A stretch of 64,000 nucleotides of DNA, taken from assembly GCF_015207655.1 (NCBI RefSeq), contig NZ_JADEWN010000023.1:1-64000 (forward strand), written 5' to 3'. The notes below the pieces were generated by a model, which was given only the letters and a program-made list of their open reading frames with translations, was not told where the DNA came from and ran no database searches. The DNA is from Gloeocapsopsis crepidinum LEGE 06123. Its GTDB lineage: Bacteria; Cyanobacteriota; Cyanobacteriia; Cyanobacteriales; Chroococcidiopsidaceae. Shown piece by piece: positions 7,530-16,520 of this stretch. A program made the position numbers and the translations under genes. Each line of letters opens with the position of its first letter. Within the stretch, counting starts at the first letter, position 1.

Positions 7530-9956
7530 TTATTCAACGTAAGCCACTGTAACACCTGTGCCTCCATCTTCTGGGGCTGCTGGCTCAAAATGACTAATGC
7601 GGGGATGCTGCTGCAAGAATGCGTGAACTCCTTGTCTGAGTTTGCCAGTGCCATGCCCGTGAATGATCCAAACTGGTCCTTGAGCAGGTGCGATCGCTCG
7701 TTCTAAGATCATTTCTGCATCTGCAACTCGGTTTCCTCGCAAATCAATTGTGTTTTGTGATGTGCGAATTGTCAGTGAGGATGATGGTGTCACAGGTGAG
7801 TCTTGCTTAGTACTGCTACGTTGTGCTTCTTTGACTTGCTTCTTAGTAGTAACTACTTCAGCTTTTTGTCCATCTAACGATTCAATATCTGCGAGCTTAA
7901 CGCTCATTTTCATTAACCCGAAGCGAACACTTAAGTCGCCATCTTCGTCAGGTGCACTTAATACTTCAGCAGTCTGCCCTAGACGCGGTATGCGGACGCG
8001 ATCGCCTACTTGTGGTTTAAATCCTGGTTTGGGTTTGGGTGGTGGTGGAAGATGCTTCTGGGCAATTTGAGAAAGAGCATCTGTTGCTTGTTGTGCATCT
8101 TGGGCTGTTGTCGTACCTTGCTGGAGGCGACGAATAACTTGTGCAATTTCACCTTTAGCTTGAACGAGTGCTTGTTGAATTGATTGCTCTTGTTGCTGTC
8201 GTAGTTGAGCTTCCCGCTCTTGTAATTGTGAGGCTTTTTGTGATACTTCAGTGTATAGTCGTTGCACTTGTTGTAGTAACTTTTCTGCCTCGGTTGCTTT
8301 GGTTTCTTGCAGCCGCCGTTGTGCTTCTAACCCAGCAATGACTTGGTTTACGTCTTCGGTTGCACCGCCAAGTTTAGTTTTAGCTTGCTCCACGACTTCT
8401 GCATTTAATCCCAAACGGCGGGCAATTGTTAAAGCATTAGAACGTCCAGGAATTCCCCACAACAGGCGATAGGTTGGCGAGAGGGTTTCCTCATCAAATT
8501 CAACCGAAGCATTCTCAAAACGTTCATCTTGGTATTTCAATGCTTTCAGTTCGCCAAAATGTGTTGTGGCAATACTCAGTTGGGCATGATCTGCTAAGTA
8601 TTGCAAAAGGGCGATCGCCAAGGCACTACCTTCTACCGGATCAGTTCCTGCACCGACTTCGTCGAGTAAAACTAGGGAGGGGCGAGGATCTGATGGTGAT
8701 AAGTTCTGATCGTTATTTGATAACGCATTGATAATTCGACTAATACGGCGAATATGACCAGAGAAGGTCGATAAACTCTGTTGAAGTGATTGTTCGTCGC
8801 CAATATCAGCTAAGACTTGATCGAACCAGGGAATTTCTACAGGTTCGCGTGCAGGTACAAATAGTCCTACTTTTGCCATCAAAGCTGCTAAACCGAGAGT
8901 TTTCAGCGTGACAGTTTTGCCCCCAGTATTTGGTCCTGTAATTGTGACTACCCGAATTTGAGGCTTGATGACTAAATCGACCGGAATCACGGCTGCACCT
9001 TGTTCGTGAGCAAACTGCCACACAAGTAAGGGATGATGGAGTTGCCGTAAAGTAATTATTTCACCTGTACCACGTTCAATAAACCTTGGCGGATTTGCTT
9101 TTAACCAATAGCTGTAGCGTGCCCGAGCGCAAGCAAGGTCAATAATTGTGGCAACACTGAGTAAATGCTCTAAATCAGAGGTGACAGCAGCGATTTGCTC
9201 GGATAAAGCCCGACGAATGGCTGTTTCTTCGGCTTGCTCTTTGACAATTAATTGCCGGAGTTGATTTCCTAAAGGAACGACAGAATTTGGTTCAATGTAA
9301 AGTGTCGCGCCACTTGTCGAAGTATCATGCACAATTCCAGGAACAGCGTCTTTTTGTGGTGCTTTTACCGGAATCACAAAGCGATCGCCACGTTTAGTAA
9401 TCAGGAGTTCTTGGACGGCGTTGGCTTGCCGTTGCAATATATTTTGCAGTTTTTGGGTAATTTGACTGCGAATTTGCCGTAGTGAATGACGAATATCAGC
9501 AAGCTTTGTACTGGCGCGATCGCTGACTTGTCCGCGTTCATCTATACAACGATGAATTTCTTGCTCAATTTCCGGATAAGTGCGGATATCAGCGACTAAT
9601 GCACTGAGAACAGGTACATCTGGTTGATTATCAATAGTTCGGCGGAGTTGGCGAGTTCCCGCAAGAGTTGTTGCGATCGCTAAAAGTTCTTCTCCGGTTA
9701 AAATTCCTTGACGTTGAACGCGCTCTAAAGCATCACCAATATCTTGAATACCTTCAAAAGATAAACCTCCGGTGAGGCTATTTTCTAGCTGATATGCTTC
9801 CTTAGTTTGCGCTAGCAGTTCTTCACTGTGTTCTTGAGATAGGGGAATTTGTAAATTACGCGCTGCTGTTGCCCCTAATTTCGTTGCCGCAAAGGTGGAC
9901 AAGTGTTGACACAGGCGCGACCATTCGAGTAGTTCTAGAGTCTCTGATTGAATCAA
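7530..9956 (-). CDS. mutS2: MutS2 family ATPase/endonuclease
   Basis: 808 residues, the normal MutS2 length. The core and lever domains span about 1-330. The ABC-type ATPase follows, with Walker A GPNTGGKT at 341-348, the signature region LSTFSGHI and Walker B LVLLDEVGAGTDP. A Gln/Glu-rich coiled coil lies at about 520-640. The C-terminal Smr domain begins near IDLRGNRV and carries the motif IHGHGTGKL. The mismatch-recognition domain of MutS is absent, as expected. MutS2 proteins suppress recombination, and in some bacteria they act on collided ribosomes; the sequence does not show which applies here. Transcribed alone, with no close same-strand neighbour. Confidence 0.95.
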   Translation of the reverse strand: MIQSETLELLEWSRLCQHLSTFAATKLGATAARNLQIPLSQEHSEELLAQTKEAYQLENSLTGGLSFEGIQDIGDALERVQRQGILTGEELLAIATTLAGTRQLRRTIDNQPDVPVLSALVADIRTYPEIEQEIHRCIDERGQVSDRASTKLADIRHSLRQIRSQITQKLQNILQRQANAVQELLITKRGDRFVIPVKAPQKDAVPGIVHDTSTSGATLYIEPNSVVPLGNQLRQLIVKEQAEETAIRRALSEQIAAVTSDLEHLLSVATIIDLACARARYSYWLKANPPRFIERGTGEIITLRQLHHPLLVWQFAHEQGAAVIPVDLVIKPQIRVVTITGPNTGGKTVTLKTLGLAALMAKVGLFVPAREPVEIPWFDQVLADIGDEQSLQQSLSTFSGHIRRISRIINALSNNDQNLSPSDPRPSLVLLDEVGAGTDPVEGSALAIALLQYLADHAQLSIATTHFGELKALKYQDERFENASVEFDEETLSPTYRLLWGIPGRSNALTIARRLGLNAEVVEQAKTKLGGATEDVNQVIAGLEAQRRLQETKATEAEKLLQQVQRLYTEVSQKASQLQEREAQLRQQQEQSIQQALVQAKGEIAQVIRRLQQGTTTAQDAQQATDALSQIAQKHLPPPPKPKPGFKPQVGDRVRIPRLGQTAEVLSAPDEDGDLSVRFGLMKMSVKLADIESLDGQKAEVVTTKKQVKEAQRSSTKQDSPVTPSSSLTIRTSQNTIDLRGNRVADAEMILERAIAPAQGPVWIIHGHGTGKLRQGVHAFLQQHPRISHFEPAAPEDGGTGVTVAYVE

Positions 9957-10130
9957 AGCTTAACCGTCAAAATGCAGGTGCTATAAGTATTGTGAATAGC
10001 TTGCTATGATTTAGCTATAGCTATTTCTATTGTAGCGAATTCGTAAAAATTCTTTTGCAGTCATGATGATTTGGTGTATCTAGGAGCAAAATAGATTGTC
10101 CTACTATTTAGTACGATAGCGAAAAAAATT

Positions 10131-10445
10131 GTGAAGCGCTCTGCTACACTTGCAGTATTACTACTTAGTGTTGTTACTGTTCTTGCTTCTGCCTACATTC
10201 CTGTGACGGTCTACAGTCAAGCTAATTTATCCGAAGTCAAGTTAGGCTTACCTCTGCCATTTATCGTCCAAAATCAAAACTATTATCCACCATTTCCTTG
10301 GCAAACTGGTCTTCGATCTGTCTGGGAGAATCCGACGCAGATTCTTTGGTTAGTGTTTTTTCTTGACGTATTTATTGTCTTTGGAGCTTTTAGTTTGGTT
10401 TTAAAGGTTTTTCAGAAATTTTTTGCACAAAGCCATAGGCAATAG
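10131..10445 (+). CDS. Small two-helix membrane protein, unknown
   Basis: 104 residues starting at GTG 10131. A hydrophobic N-terminal helix (about 5-27, LAVLLLSVVTVLASAYIPV) could be a signal anchor. It is followed by a ~45-residue polar, Pro/Tyr-rich loop and a second helix at about 70-95 (ILWLVFFLDVFIVFGAFSLV). The topology predicts a periplasmic or lumenal loop between two helices. I do not recognise the family. It sits between divergent mutS2 and downstream guaB3 with 224 bp before the latter, so it is probably its own unit. Composition and codon use look normal for the window. Confidence 0.6.
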   Translation: MKRSATLAVLLLSVVTVLASAYIPVTVYSQANLSEVKLGLPLPFIVQNQNYYPPFPWQTGLRSVWENPTQILWLVFFLDVFIVFGAFSLVLKVFQKFFAQSHRQ

Positions 10446-10669
10446 CTACGATAAATACTTTAAGCTTTTAGCTATCTGAGTTTTTTTCATTATAAACTAG
10501 CTATTTGAACCAAATAAGTAATCTTATGAACCATAATTTCATCTGAGTAAATGAGAACTTTTTAAACCATCAAAATCCTAAGCAATGAGAATGCCTGAAC
10601 TCTACCCCGATTAGCTCTGCAATTTGGTACGCTAACAAAAACAGTAGTGGAAGTTAAGAAGTAACAGGC

Positions 10670-11833
10670 GTGGATATTCAGATTGGGCGTGGGAAAATGG
10701 CTCGCCGAGCCTACGGAATTGATGAAATTGCGCTCGTTCCTGGACAGCGCACGCTAGACCCAAGTTTAGCAGATACGCATTGGCAAATCGGCAGTATTAA
10801 GCGCGAGATTCCGATTATTGCCAGCGCTATGGATGGAGTTGTTGATGTCCGTATGGCAGTGCTTTTATCAGAATTGGGCGCGTTGGGTGTGTTGAATTTG
10901 GAGGGCATCCAAACTCGTTATGCTGATCCAAATCCTATTTTAGACAAAATCGCTGCAGTGGGTGCGCATGAATTTGTCCCATTGATGCAAGAACTCTATG
11001 CTGAGCCTGTTAAACCGGAACTCATTAAGCAACGCATTCAAGAAATCAAACAACAAGGGGGTATTGCTGCTGTTAGTGCGACTCCAGCAGGTGCTAGTAA
11101 GTATGGTGAAACTGTTGCTAAAGCTGGAGCTGATTTATTTTTTGTTCAAGCAACAGTAGTTTCTACGGCTCATTTATCACCTGAATCAATGGCTAATTTA
11201 GATTTAGCTGAATTTTGCCGTAAAATGCCTATGCCAGTCGTATTGGGAAATTGTGTAACTTATGAAGTTACTCTAAATCTCATGAAAGCTGGTGCTGCCG
11301 GAGTTTTGGTTGGTATTGGACCTGGTGCTGCTTGTACCTCACGGGGCGTACTTGGTGTAGGGATACCCCAAGCAACTGCGATCGCTGACTGTGCTGCTGC
11401 CCGCGATGACTATTATCAAGAAACTGGTAATTATGTTCCAGTTATTGCTGATGGCGGTTTGATTACTGGTGGAGATATTTGTAAGTGTATTGCCTGTGGT
11501 GCTGATGGTGTCATGATTGGTTCTCCTTTTGCTCGCTCTGCAGAAGCTCCAGGACGCGGCTTTCATTGGGGTATGGCAACACCTAGCCCTGTATTACCTC
11601 GTGGCACTCGCATTCGCGTTGGTACAACTGGTTCGTTAGAACAAATTCTCCGCGGACCAGCACAACTTGATGATGGTACTCATAACTTCTTGGGAGCTTT
11701 GAAAACCAGTATGGGCACGCTGGGAGCTAAAGATCTCAAAGAAATGCAGCAGGTAGAAGTTGTCATTGCTCCTTCTTTGCTAACTGAAGGTAAGGTTTAT
11801 CAAAAAGCACAGCAATTAGGTATGGGTAAGTAA
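10670..11833 (+). CDS. guaB3: GuaB3-family IMP dehydrogenase
   Basis: 387 residues of an IMPDH/GMPR-type TIM barrel without the CBS-domain insertion, which is the GuaB3 hallmark. Visible are ARRAYGIDEIALVPG at the N-terminus, the catalytic Cys loop GIGPGAACTSRG near 220-231, and VIADGGLITGGDICK with GADGVMIGSPFA for the phosphate site. Cyanobacterial GuaB3 is reported to act as an IMP dehydrogenase (IMP to XMP, guanine nucleotide synthesis). The start is GTG at 10670; an ATG 27 bases in is possible but would trim conserved residues. It is followed by Yfr1 and trxA, the conserved cyanobacterial arrangement. Confidence 0.92.
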   Translation: MDIQIGRGKMARRAYGIDEIALVPGQRTLDPSLADTHWQIGSIKREIPIIASAMDGVVDVRMAVLLSELGALGVLNLEGIQTRYADPNPILDKIAAVGAHEFVPLMQELYAEPVKPELIKQRIQEIKQQGGIAAVSATPAGASKYGETVAKAGADLFFVQATVVSTAHLSPESMANLDLAEFCRKMPMPVVLGNCVTYEVTLNLMKAGAAGVLVGIGPGAACTSRGVLGVGIPQATAIADCAAARDDYYQETGNYVPVIADGGLITGGDICKCIACGADGVMIGSPFARSAEAPGRGFHWGMATPSPVLPRGTRIRVGTTGSLEQILRGPAQLDDGTHNFLGALKTSMGTLGAKDLKEMQQVEVVIAPSLLTEGKVYQKAQQLGMGK

Positions 11834-11908
11834 TTATACTTAGGTAGTTTTCCTGACAAAATTTTAAGGAATCCTTGAGGAAATTCGGAAAATATTTAAG
11901 GTGTCGCC

Positions 11909-11914
11909 TACAAT
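11909..11914 (+). promoter_or_regulatory. -10 box of the yfr1 promoter
   Basis: TACAAT lies about seven bases before the predicted 5' end of Yfr1. A weak TTCGGA at 11884-11889 is spaced 19 bp upstream as a possible -35. Confidence 0.55.
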
Positions 11915-11920
11915 AGAAAA

Positions 11921-11990
11921 AGCGGAGACGCATGTTTCCGTTCACTCCTCACACCACACTCCGCCCGGACTATTGTTCGGGCGGTTCCTT
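11921..11990 (+). ncRNA. yfr1: Yfr1 small regulatory RNA
   Basis: Yfr1 is a short cyanobacterial RNA whose unpaired core ACUCCUCACAC base-pairs with target mRNAs. Here ACTCCTCACAC lies at 11944-11954. It is flanked by a 5' hairpin (CGGAGA at 11923-11928 with TTTCCG at 11935-11940) and a 3' hairpin (CCGCCCGGAC at 11961-11970 with GTTCGGGCGG at 11975-11984, loop TATT) that ends in TTCCTT and serves as terminator. This two-hairpin plus exposed-core layout and the guaB-trxA position are both characteristic. The 5' end is inferred from the -10 box. Confidence 0.93.
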
Positions 11991-12005
11991 ATTGGTAGAA
12001 ACTAG

Positions 12006-12175
12006 GAGCGAGGATCTAGAAGATAGTGGCTAGTGATTAGTGAAAGAGTTTTGAATGCGCGAGTTTTGGAAAGCGAACAAAGGTGCCGGAGGCATTTATG
12101 ATTAGCGATCAGTTTTGAGTTTTGAATTAAAAGACTCTTAATAACTCAACACTCACAACTCCTCTCCTCCATGGT
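12006..12175. repeat. AT-rich dispersed intergenic repeat block, copy 1
   Basis: Low-complexity spacer of the TAGTGGCTAGTGATTAG / GTTTTGAATT / AACTCAACACTCACAACTC kind. Positions 12063-12098 (GTTTTGGAAAGC, then AGGTGCCGGAGGCATTTA) recur with a few changes at 56083-56119. It sits between yfr1 and the trxA promoter. Confidence 0.6.
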
Positions 12176-12299
12176 CTACTCCTATGGGTATAAGAACTTA
12201 AGATCTGTCTAAATATAGACGGTTGATAGAACAGAACGCGGCTTTCGACTATGGTAGAATTTCAGCAAAGTAAGAGATATAGCGTAAGGATTTCTAGGC

Positions 12300-12623
12300 A
12301 TGTCAGTAGCCGCACAAGTTACAGACTCAACGTTTAAAGAAGAAGTACTCGAGAGTGAAGTTCCTGTTCTAGTGGACTTCTGGGCACCTTGGTGTGGCCC
12401 ATGCCGGATGGTAGCTCCTGTTGTGGACGAAATTGCGCAGCAATATGATGGTCAGGTGAAAGTTGTAAAACTTAACACAGACGAGAACCCCAACGTTGCA
12501 AGTCAGTACGGTATTCGTAGTATTCCAACATTAATGATTTTTAAAGGCGGGCAACGAGTTGATATGGTTGTTGGTGCCGTTCCTAAAAGTACTTTGTCTA
12601 ATACCTTGGAAAAGTATTTGTAA
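12300..12623 (+). CDS. trxA: Thioredoxin, m type
   Basis: 107-residue thioredoxin with the redox site WCGPC at 31-35 inside [17 protein letters not shown] and the cis-Pro loop [11 protein letters not shown]. It is a general cytoplasmic disulfide reductant, reduced by ferredoxin-thioredoxin reductase in cyanobacteria and acting on Calvin-cycle and other targets. ATG 12300 is preceded by GTAAGGA. The length and lack of extensions fit the m-type TrxA. It stands alone downstream of guaB3 and Yfr1. A hairpin, TTTGAGC (12677-12683) with GCTCAAA (12701-12707), follows the stop and may end the transcript. Confidence 0.95.
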   Translation: MSVAAQVTDSTFKEEVLESEVPVLVDFWAPWCGPCRMVAPVVDEIAQQYDGQVKVVKLNTDENPNVASQYGIRSIPTLMIFKGGQRVDMVVGAVPKSTLSNTLEKYL

Positions 12624-12964
12624 GTTGTACTGAATCTAATTTTGCTCTGTAGCTGTATCTCGTCAGAGTTAAACAGTTTGAGCAAATTGAAGAACACTTC
12701 GCTCAAATACCATGCTGAAAAGCAATGTTGAGCATTATTTGAGCGAACTTAATATCTATAGAGAAGCGATCGCAAGTCGTACTTGATTACAAGTATTCAG
12801 TTGCTCAATGGAGTATCTATTGATCCTTCAGTCTTTAATTCAAATAGTAAAAAGCACAAAATGCTGTTTGTTATCAAGCAGTATTAAAAAAATATTAATC
12901 TGTAGCTTGACAAACTACCCCTAAAATATCGATAAAATAGAGTGCCACTTGTGCGGAAGCACTC
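12624..12964. other. Intergenic, 341 bp
   Basis: Contains the hairpin at 12677-12707 (TTTGAGC, then GAAG-AACA-CTTC, then GCTCAAA) and a partial TTGAGC repetition just after it. No gene seen. Confidence 0.45.
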
Positions 12965-14032
12965 ATGACCTCATCTTCTCATTTTCCATCATTAGATTCT
13001 CTCCAATCAGACCTAACTGATTTAATTGAAAAACTGCCGAACTTGAAACATCGGCAACTCATTCAATATGCACTTGCTACCATAGTCAATCTGGCAAATA
13101 GTGATATCGAGCGCCTAGATTGGAAGATCTTGTCAGCATCATTAGCTGATATGGAACAAGGCTTCAAGGTCTTTTATCCGTATCGACACGTACGCAAAGT
13201 CACCATTTTTGGCTCAGCACGTACATCTCCAGAAACTCCAGAATACCGCATGGCATCTGACTTTGCGCGATGTGTCACTCAGCTTGGCTTTATGGTAATG
13301 ACCGGAGGCGGTGGGGGAATTATGCAGGCAGGCAATGAAGGTGCTGGACAGGAAAATTCGTTTGGGTTAAATATTCAATTACCATTTGAGCAAGAGGCAA
13401 ACCCCATTATCGAAGGCGATCCTAAACTGATTCATTTCAAATATTTCTTCACGCGTAAACTGTTTCTCTTGCGTGAAAGTGATGCGATCGCTTTGTTTCC
13501 TGGTGGGTTTGGTACGCAAGACGAAGCTTTTGAGTGCATGACACTCAGTCAAACAGGTAAGTTTGGTCCTGTACCAGTTGTTTTGATAGATCGTCCTGGA
13601 GGAGATTACTGGCGGGCTTGGAGTGAATATATTGATCGTCATCTACGGCAACAAGGATTAATTAGCCCAGAAGACGATAGCCTTTACACAATTACTGATA
13701 ACCTTGAAGTAGCCTGCAATGCGATTACTCGTTTTTATCAGGTTTATCACTCTAGCCGCTACGTGGGTGACAAACTTGTGATTCGGTTGAAGACAGACAT
13801 TACTAATGCAGATGTCGATCTACTCAATGATAACTTTCACGATATCCTCGTTAAGGGAAAAATTGAAAAAAGCCAAGCTTTACCTCAAGAAGCTCAAGAC
13901 GAAACAGCTGAACTACCGCGCCTTGTCTTGTATTTTAATCAGCGGGATTTAGGACGTCTCTACCAAATGATTGCAACTATTAATCAGATGGGTACCCCTT
14001 CACCTACAGAAGCTCACCCAGAGCGAAAGTGA
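12965..14032 (+). CDS. LOG-family (lysine-decarboxylase-like) Rossmann protein
   Basis: 355 residues. The central ~200 residues carry the LOG nucleotide-binding fold: VTIFGSART near 75, MTGGGGGIMQAGNEGA near 115-130, and the signature PGGFGTQDE near 178-186. LOG enzymes hydrolyse nucleoside 5'-monophosphates at the N-glycosidic bond, which releases free cytokinin in plants. An N-terminal helical stretch of ~70 residues and a ~90-residue C-terminal extension make it longer than the minimal ~190-residue enzymes. No close operon partner is present. The substrate is not predictable; a pyrimidine/purine nucleotide nucleosidase role is the cautious call. Confidence 0.82.
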   Translation: MTSSSHFPSLDSLQSDLTDLIEKLPNLKHRQLIQYALATIVNLANSDIERLDWKILSASLADMEQGFKVFYPYRHVRKVTIFGSARTSPETPEYRMASDFARCVTQLGFMVMTGGGGGIMQAGNEGAGQENSFGLNIQLPFEQEANPIIEGDPKLIHFKYFFTRKLFLLRESDAIALFPGGFGTQDEAFECMTLSQTGKFGPVPVVLIDRPGGDYWRAWSEYIDRHLRQQGLISPEDDSLYTITDNLEVACNAITRFYQVYHSSRYVGDKLVIRLKTDITNADVDLLNDNFHDILVKGKIEKSQALPQEAQDETAELPRLVLYFNQRDLGRLYQMIATINQMGTPSPTEAHPERK

Positions 14033-14220
14033 GTTGAGCTTAGCGAATGGTTATGAGCAGTGTGTCGGTAGCTGAATTTGAGCAAGTGTAAGTCAAAAGA
14101 TATAGCTCATATCTCAATGTAAATTGTCACAATAGATGAGGAGGTTCATTAGTTGAGGCAGGCTATTTTAAACTTGCCTGTGATTTGAGACGAAATAACT
14201 AATTGAGCATAATTGATTGC

Positions 14221-15003
14221 ATGGAATGGAAGGAAATCGCTGGTAACTGGGTTTTAGTTCCCCGCCATCCTGTGGGAATCATACATTTTCTCGGAGGAGC
14301 TTTTGTTGCGACAGCACCACAATTAACGTACCGTTGGTTGTTAGAACAACTAGGGCAAGAATATGCCATCATTGCTACTCCGTTTGTTAATACTTTAGAT
14401 CACGTCGCGATCGCCGAGACTGTTTTGACCAACTTTGAGAACGCGATCGCAGAATTACACGATCGCGCGCTGCTACGTCGGCGTTACCTCCCTACCTATG
14501 GCGTAGGACACAGCATGGGGTGTAAGCTACATTTACTCATTGGTAGTTTATTCGATGTAGAACGTGCAGGGAATATTTTTATGTCTTTTAACAACTATGC
14601 TGCACGCGATGCAATTCCCTTAGTACAACAATTTACACCTACCTTTGCGGTAGAATTTACACCTTCTCCTATGGAGACGACTAACTTAGTTCGCGATCGC
14701 TATCGTGTTCGTCGCAATTTGCTGATTCAGTTTACTAATGACACGATTGACCAATCGAATGCTTTAAATCAGCTGTTACAACAGCGCTTTCCTAATATGG
14801 TTACTTTACAAACATTGCCAGGAAGTCATACAACACCTTTAGGTCAAGATGTGAGGTGGCAAACTGGAACAAACTTTACACCATTTGATGCGATGGGACA
14901 GTGGTTTAAGCAGGAAATCTATCGCGATTTAAATCAACTAAAACGCACTATTGTGTTGTGGCTCAATCCTTTTTCCCATGTCTCTAATCTTAGTAATCGA
15001 TGA
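14221..15003 (+). CDS. DUF1350 family alpha/beta-hydrolase-like protein
   Basis: About 260 residues, conserved in cyanobacteria and plastids. The motif YGVGHSMGCKLHLL near 97-110 resembles the nucleophile elbow (G-H-S-M-G) of alpha/beta hydrolases, and the early IIHFLGGAFVATAPQ resembles the oxyanion-side strand and loop. The late GSHTTPLG supplies a possible catalytic His. Substrate and pathway are unknown. ATG 14221 is preferred over a TTG 18 bases upstream because conservation normally begins at MEWKEI. The 3' end overlaps the following response-regulator gene by 26 bp, so the two are co-transcribed and probably translationally coupled. Confidence 0.8.
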   Translation: MEWKEIAGNWVLVPRHPVGIIHFLGGAFVATAPQLTYRWLLEQLGQEYAIIATPFVNTLDHVAIAETVLTNFENAIAELHDRALLRRRYLPTYGVGHSMGCKLHLLIGSLFDVERAGNIFMSFNNYAARDAIPLVQQFTPTFAVEFTPSPMETTNLVRDRYRVRRNLLIQFTNDTIDQSNALNQLLQQRFPNMVTLQTLPGSHTTPLGQDVRWQTGTNFTPFDAMGQWFKQEIYRDLNQLKRTIVLWLNPFSHVSNLSNR

Positions 15004-16108
15004 TGACCCGACAGTACAGATCGTGCTCTCAAGGGCACTAGAAAATCAAGGTCATCAAGTTGTTGTCACTAATAATGGTGAAGATGGAGTTGCATTAGCA
15101 CGCCAGTTGTATCCTGGGTTAGTTATTTGCGATTGGATGATTCAGCACAGCTGTGGGCTAGATGTTTGTCGCCAAATTAAAGCTGAACCGATATCGCTAG
15201 TATTTTTTATTTTTCTGACAGATTTAGATTCTGTAGCTGATTGCGTTCAAGCACTTAATGCTGGTGCAGATGATTTTATTACCAAGCCAATTGACCAAAA
15301 TGAACTTACCGCGCGGGTACGCGCTGGATTACGCTTGCACCAAATGAGTCGGGATTTACAAAAACAAAAGCAATTGCTAGAAGCAGAATTAGGTGAAGCC
15401 GCAGATTATGTGCGATCGCTACTTCCCCCACAACTCACAGAACCACTGACTATTAGTTCTCGATTTATTCCTTCCCGAAGACTAGGTGGAGATTGTTTCG
15501 ATTACTACTGGCTAGATCCTGACTATTTAGCTATTTATCTACTTGATACTGCTGGACACGGACTCGGAGCTACACTTCCCTCCATTTCAGTACTCAATAT
15601 GTTACGTTCTCGCGCTCTCGATGGCATTAATTACTATCAACCAACTGATGTACTAAGAGCCTTAAACAATACTTTTCAAATGACTACTCAAAACTCCAAA
15701 TACTTTACAATTTGGTATGGAGTTTACAACCGAGTGAATCGTCAACTTATTTATGCTAATGCTGGACATCCACCTGCTGTTTTATTCTCAGAAACACCTG
15801 CGTTGCAAATAACGAAACTCGATACTCCAAGTATTCCTATTGGTATGTTTCCTGATACCAACTACAAAGATAAGTTTTTTCAGATCCCTGAGTCGAGTAC
15901 GCTTTATATTTTTAGCGATGGAGTATATGAGCTGCATTTGGCTGACGGTTCAATTTGGCAGCTCGATCATTTTATTGATTTACTCAGTGCCGATCATGCC
16001 GCAGGTAATTGTGATTTAGATAACATTTTATCTCAGTTAAGCCAGATAAATTCTCAAGACAGCTTTGAGGATGATTTATCGATTCTTCAAATTAGATTTG
16101 ATAATTAA
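14978..16108 (+). CDS. Response regulator with PP2C-type (RsbU/SpoIIE-like) phosphatase output
   Basis: 376 residues. Receiver domain at 1-120: acidic pair VIDDD at the start, phospho-acceptor Asp in VICDWM, Lys in ITKPID. A coiled linker (RDLQKQKQLLEAELGEA) precedes a PP2C-like domain from about 160, with GGDCFDYYWL, DTAGHGLGA and FSDGVYE as metal-binding motifs and a closing EDDLSIL. Such proteins dephosphorylate Ser/Thr residues on anti-sigma-antagonist-like partners, linking a histidine kinase to a partner-switching module. No kinase is adjacent. It overlaps the DUF1350 gene; ATG 14978 is the natural start because the receiver strand begins right there. Confidence 0.9.
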   Translation: MSLILVIDDDPTVQIVLSRALENQGHQVVVTNNGEDGVALARQLYPGLVICDWMIQHSCGLDVCRQIKAEPISLVFFIFLTDLDSVADCVQALNAGADDFITKPIDQNELTARVRAGLRLHQMSRDLQKQKQLLEAELGEAADYVRSLLPPQLTEPLTISSRFIPSRRLGGDCFDYYWLDPDYLAIYLLDTAGHGLGATLPSISVLNMLRSRALDGINYYQPTDVLRALNNTFQMTTQNSKYFTIWYGVYNRVNRQLIYANAGHPPAVLFSETPALQITKLDTPSIPIGMFPDTNYKDKFFQIPESSTLYIFSDGVYELHLADGSIWQLDHFIDLLSADHAAGNCDLDNILSQLSQINSQDSFEDDLSILQIRFDN

Positions 16109-16269
16109 AGAATAAATAATATTAATTAAAAAAGCCTTTGAATACATAAGTTTTTCTTAATTTAGAAAACAAAATCAAGACGTTGCTTGGTGCAACAATC
16201 AATGGTAGAATTTAATGAATTTGAGTAAGTCAGCCTAATCTAGAATCTTCTTAAAGTTGTATTTTAAAT

Positions 16270-16430
16270 TAACTAAGAGAAGGCTAGAACGGAGGAACCA
16301 AAATCTGGGGCGTATCTAAAATTGAGCTTTAATCATTTTGATAAAACCAAAGATTAAAGCAGAAGGACATCTCTCAGTCCTAGCCCGTCAGCTAACTTCG
16401 TAGGCATCGAGAGGAGACTGAAGAGTAAGC
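16270..16430 (+). ncRNA. Cyclic di-AMP riboswitch (ydaO/yuaA type)
   Basis: The conserved ydaO core is present in order. GGAGGAACCAAAATCTGGGG lies at 16291-16310, then a variable stem (GCTTTAATC 16326-16334 with GATTAAAGC 16352-16360), then AGGAC/GTCCT at 16364-16368 and 16377-16381. The diagnostic CCCGTCAGCTAACTTCGTAG starts at 16384 and is followed by GAGAGGAGA at 16410-16418. This matches my recollection of the Bacillus ydaO element very well. A run of eight T at 16482-16489, upstream of the next ATG, suggests a ligand-induced terminator (OFF switch). Outer boundaries are approximate. Confidence 0.9.
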
Positions 16431-16520
16431 ATTTCTACAATGACTTGTATCTCGTTCAGTGTCTGAGGCTCGTACTGCTCGTTTTTTTTGTACCTGCTTT
16501 CGACATAAGGTATCTAGCGA

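Noticed and set aside
7750-8731. Several plus-strand ORFs inside mutS2
   Set aside because: Shadow frames of a complete, motif-rich MutS2 on the minus strand.
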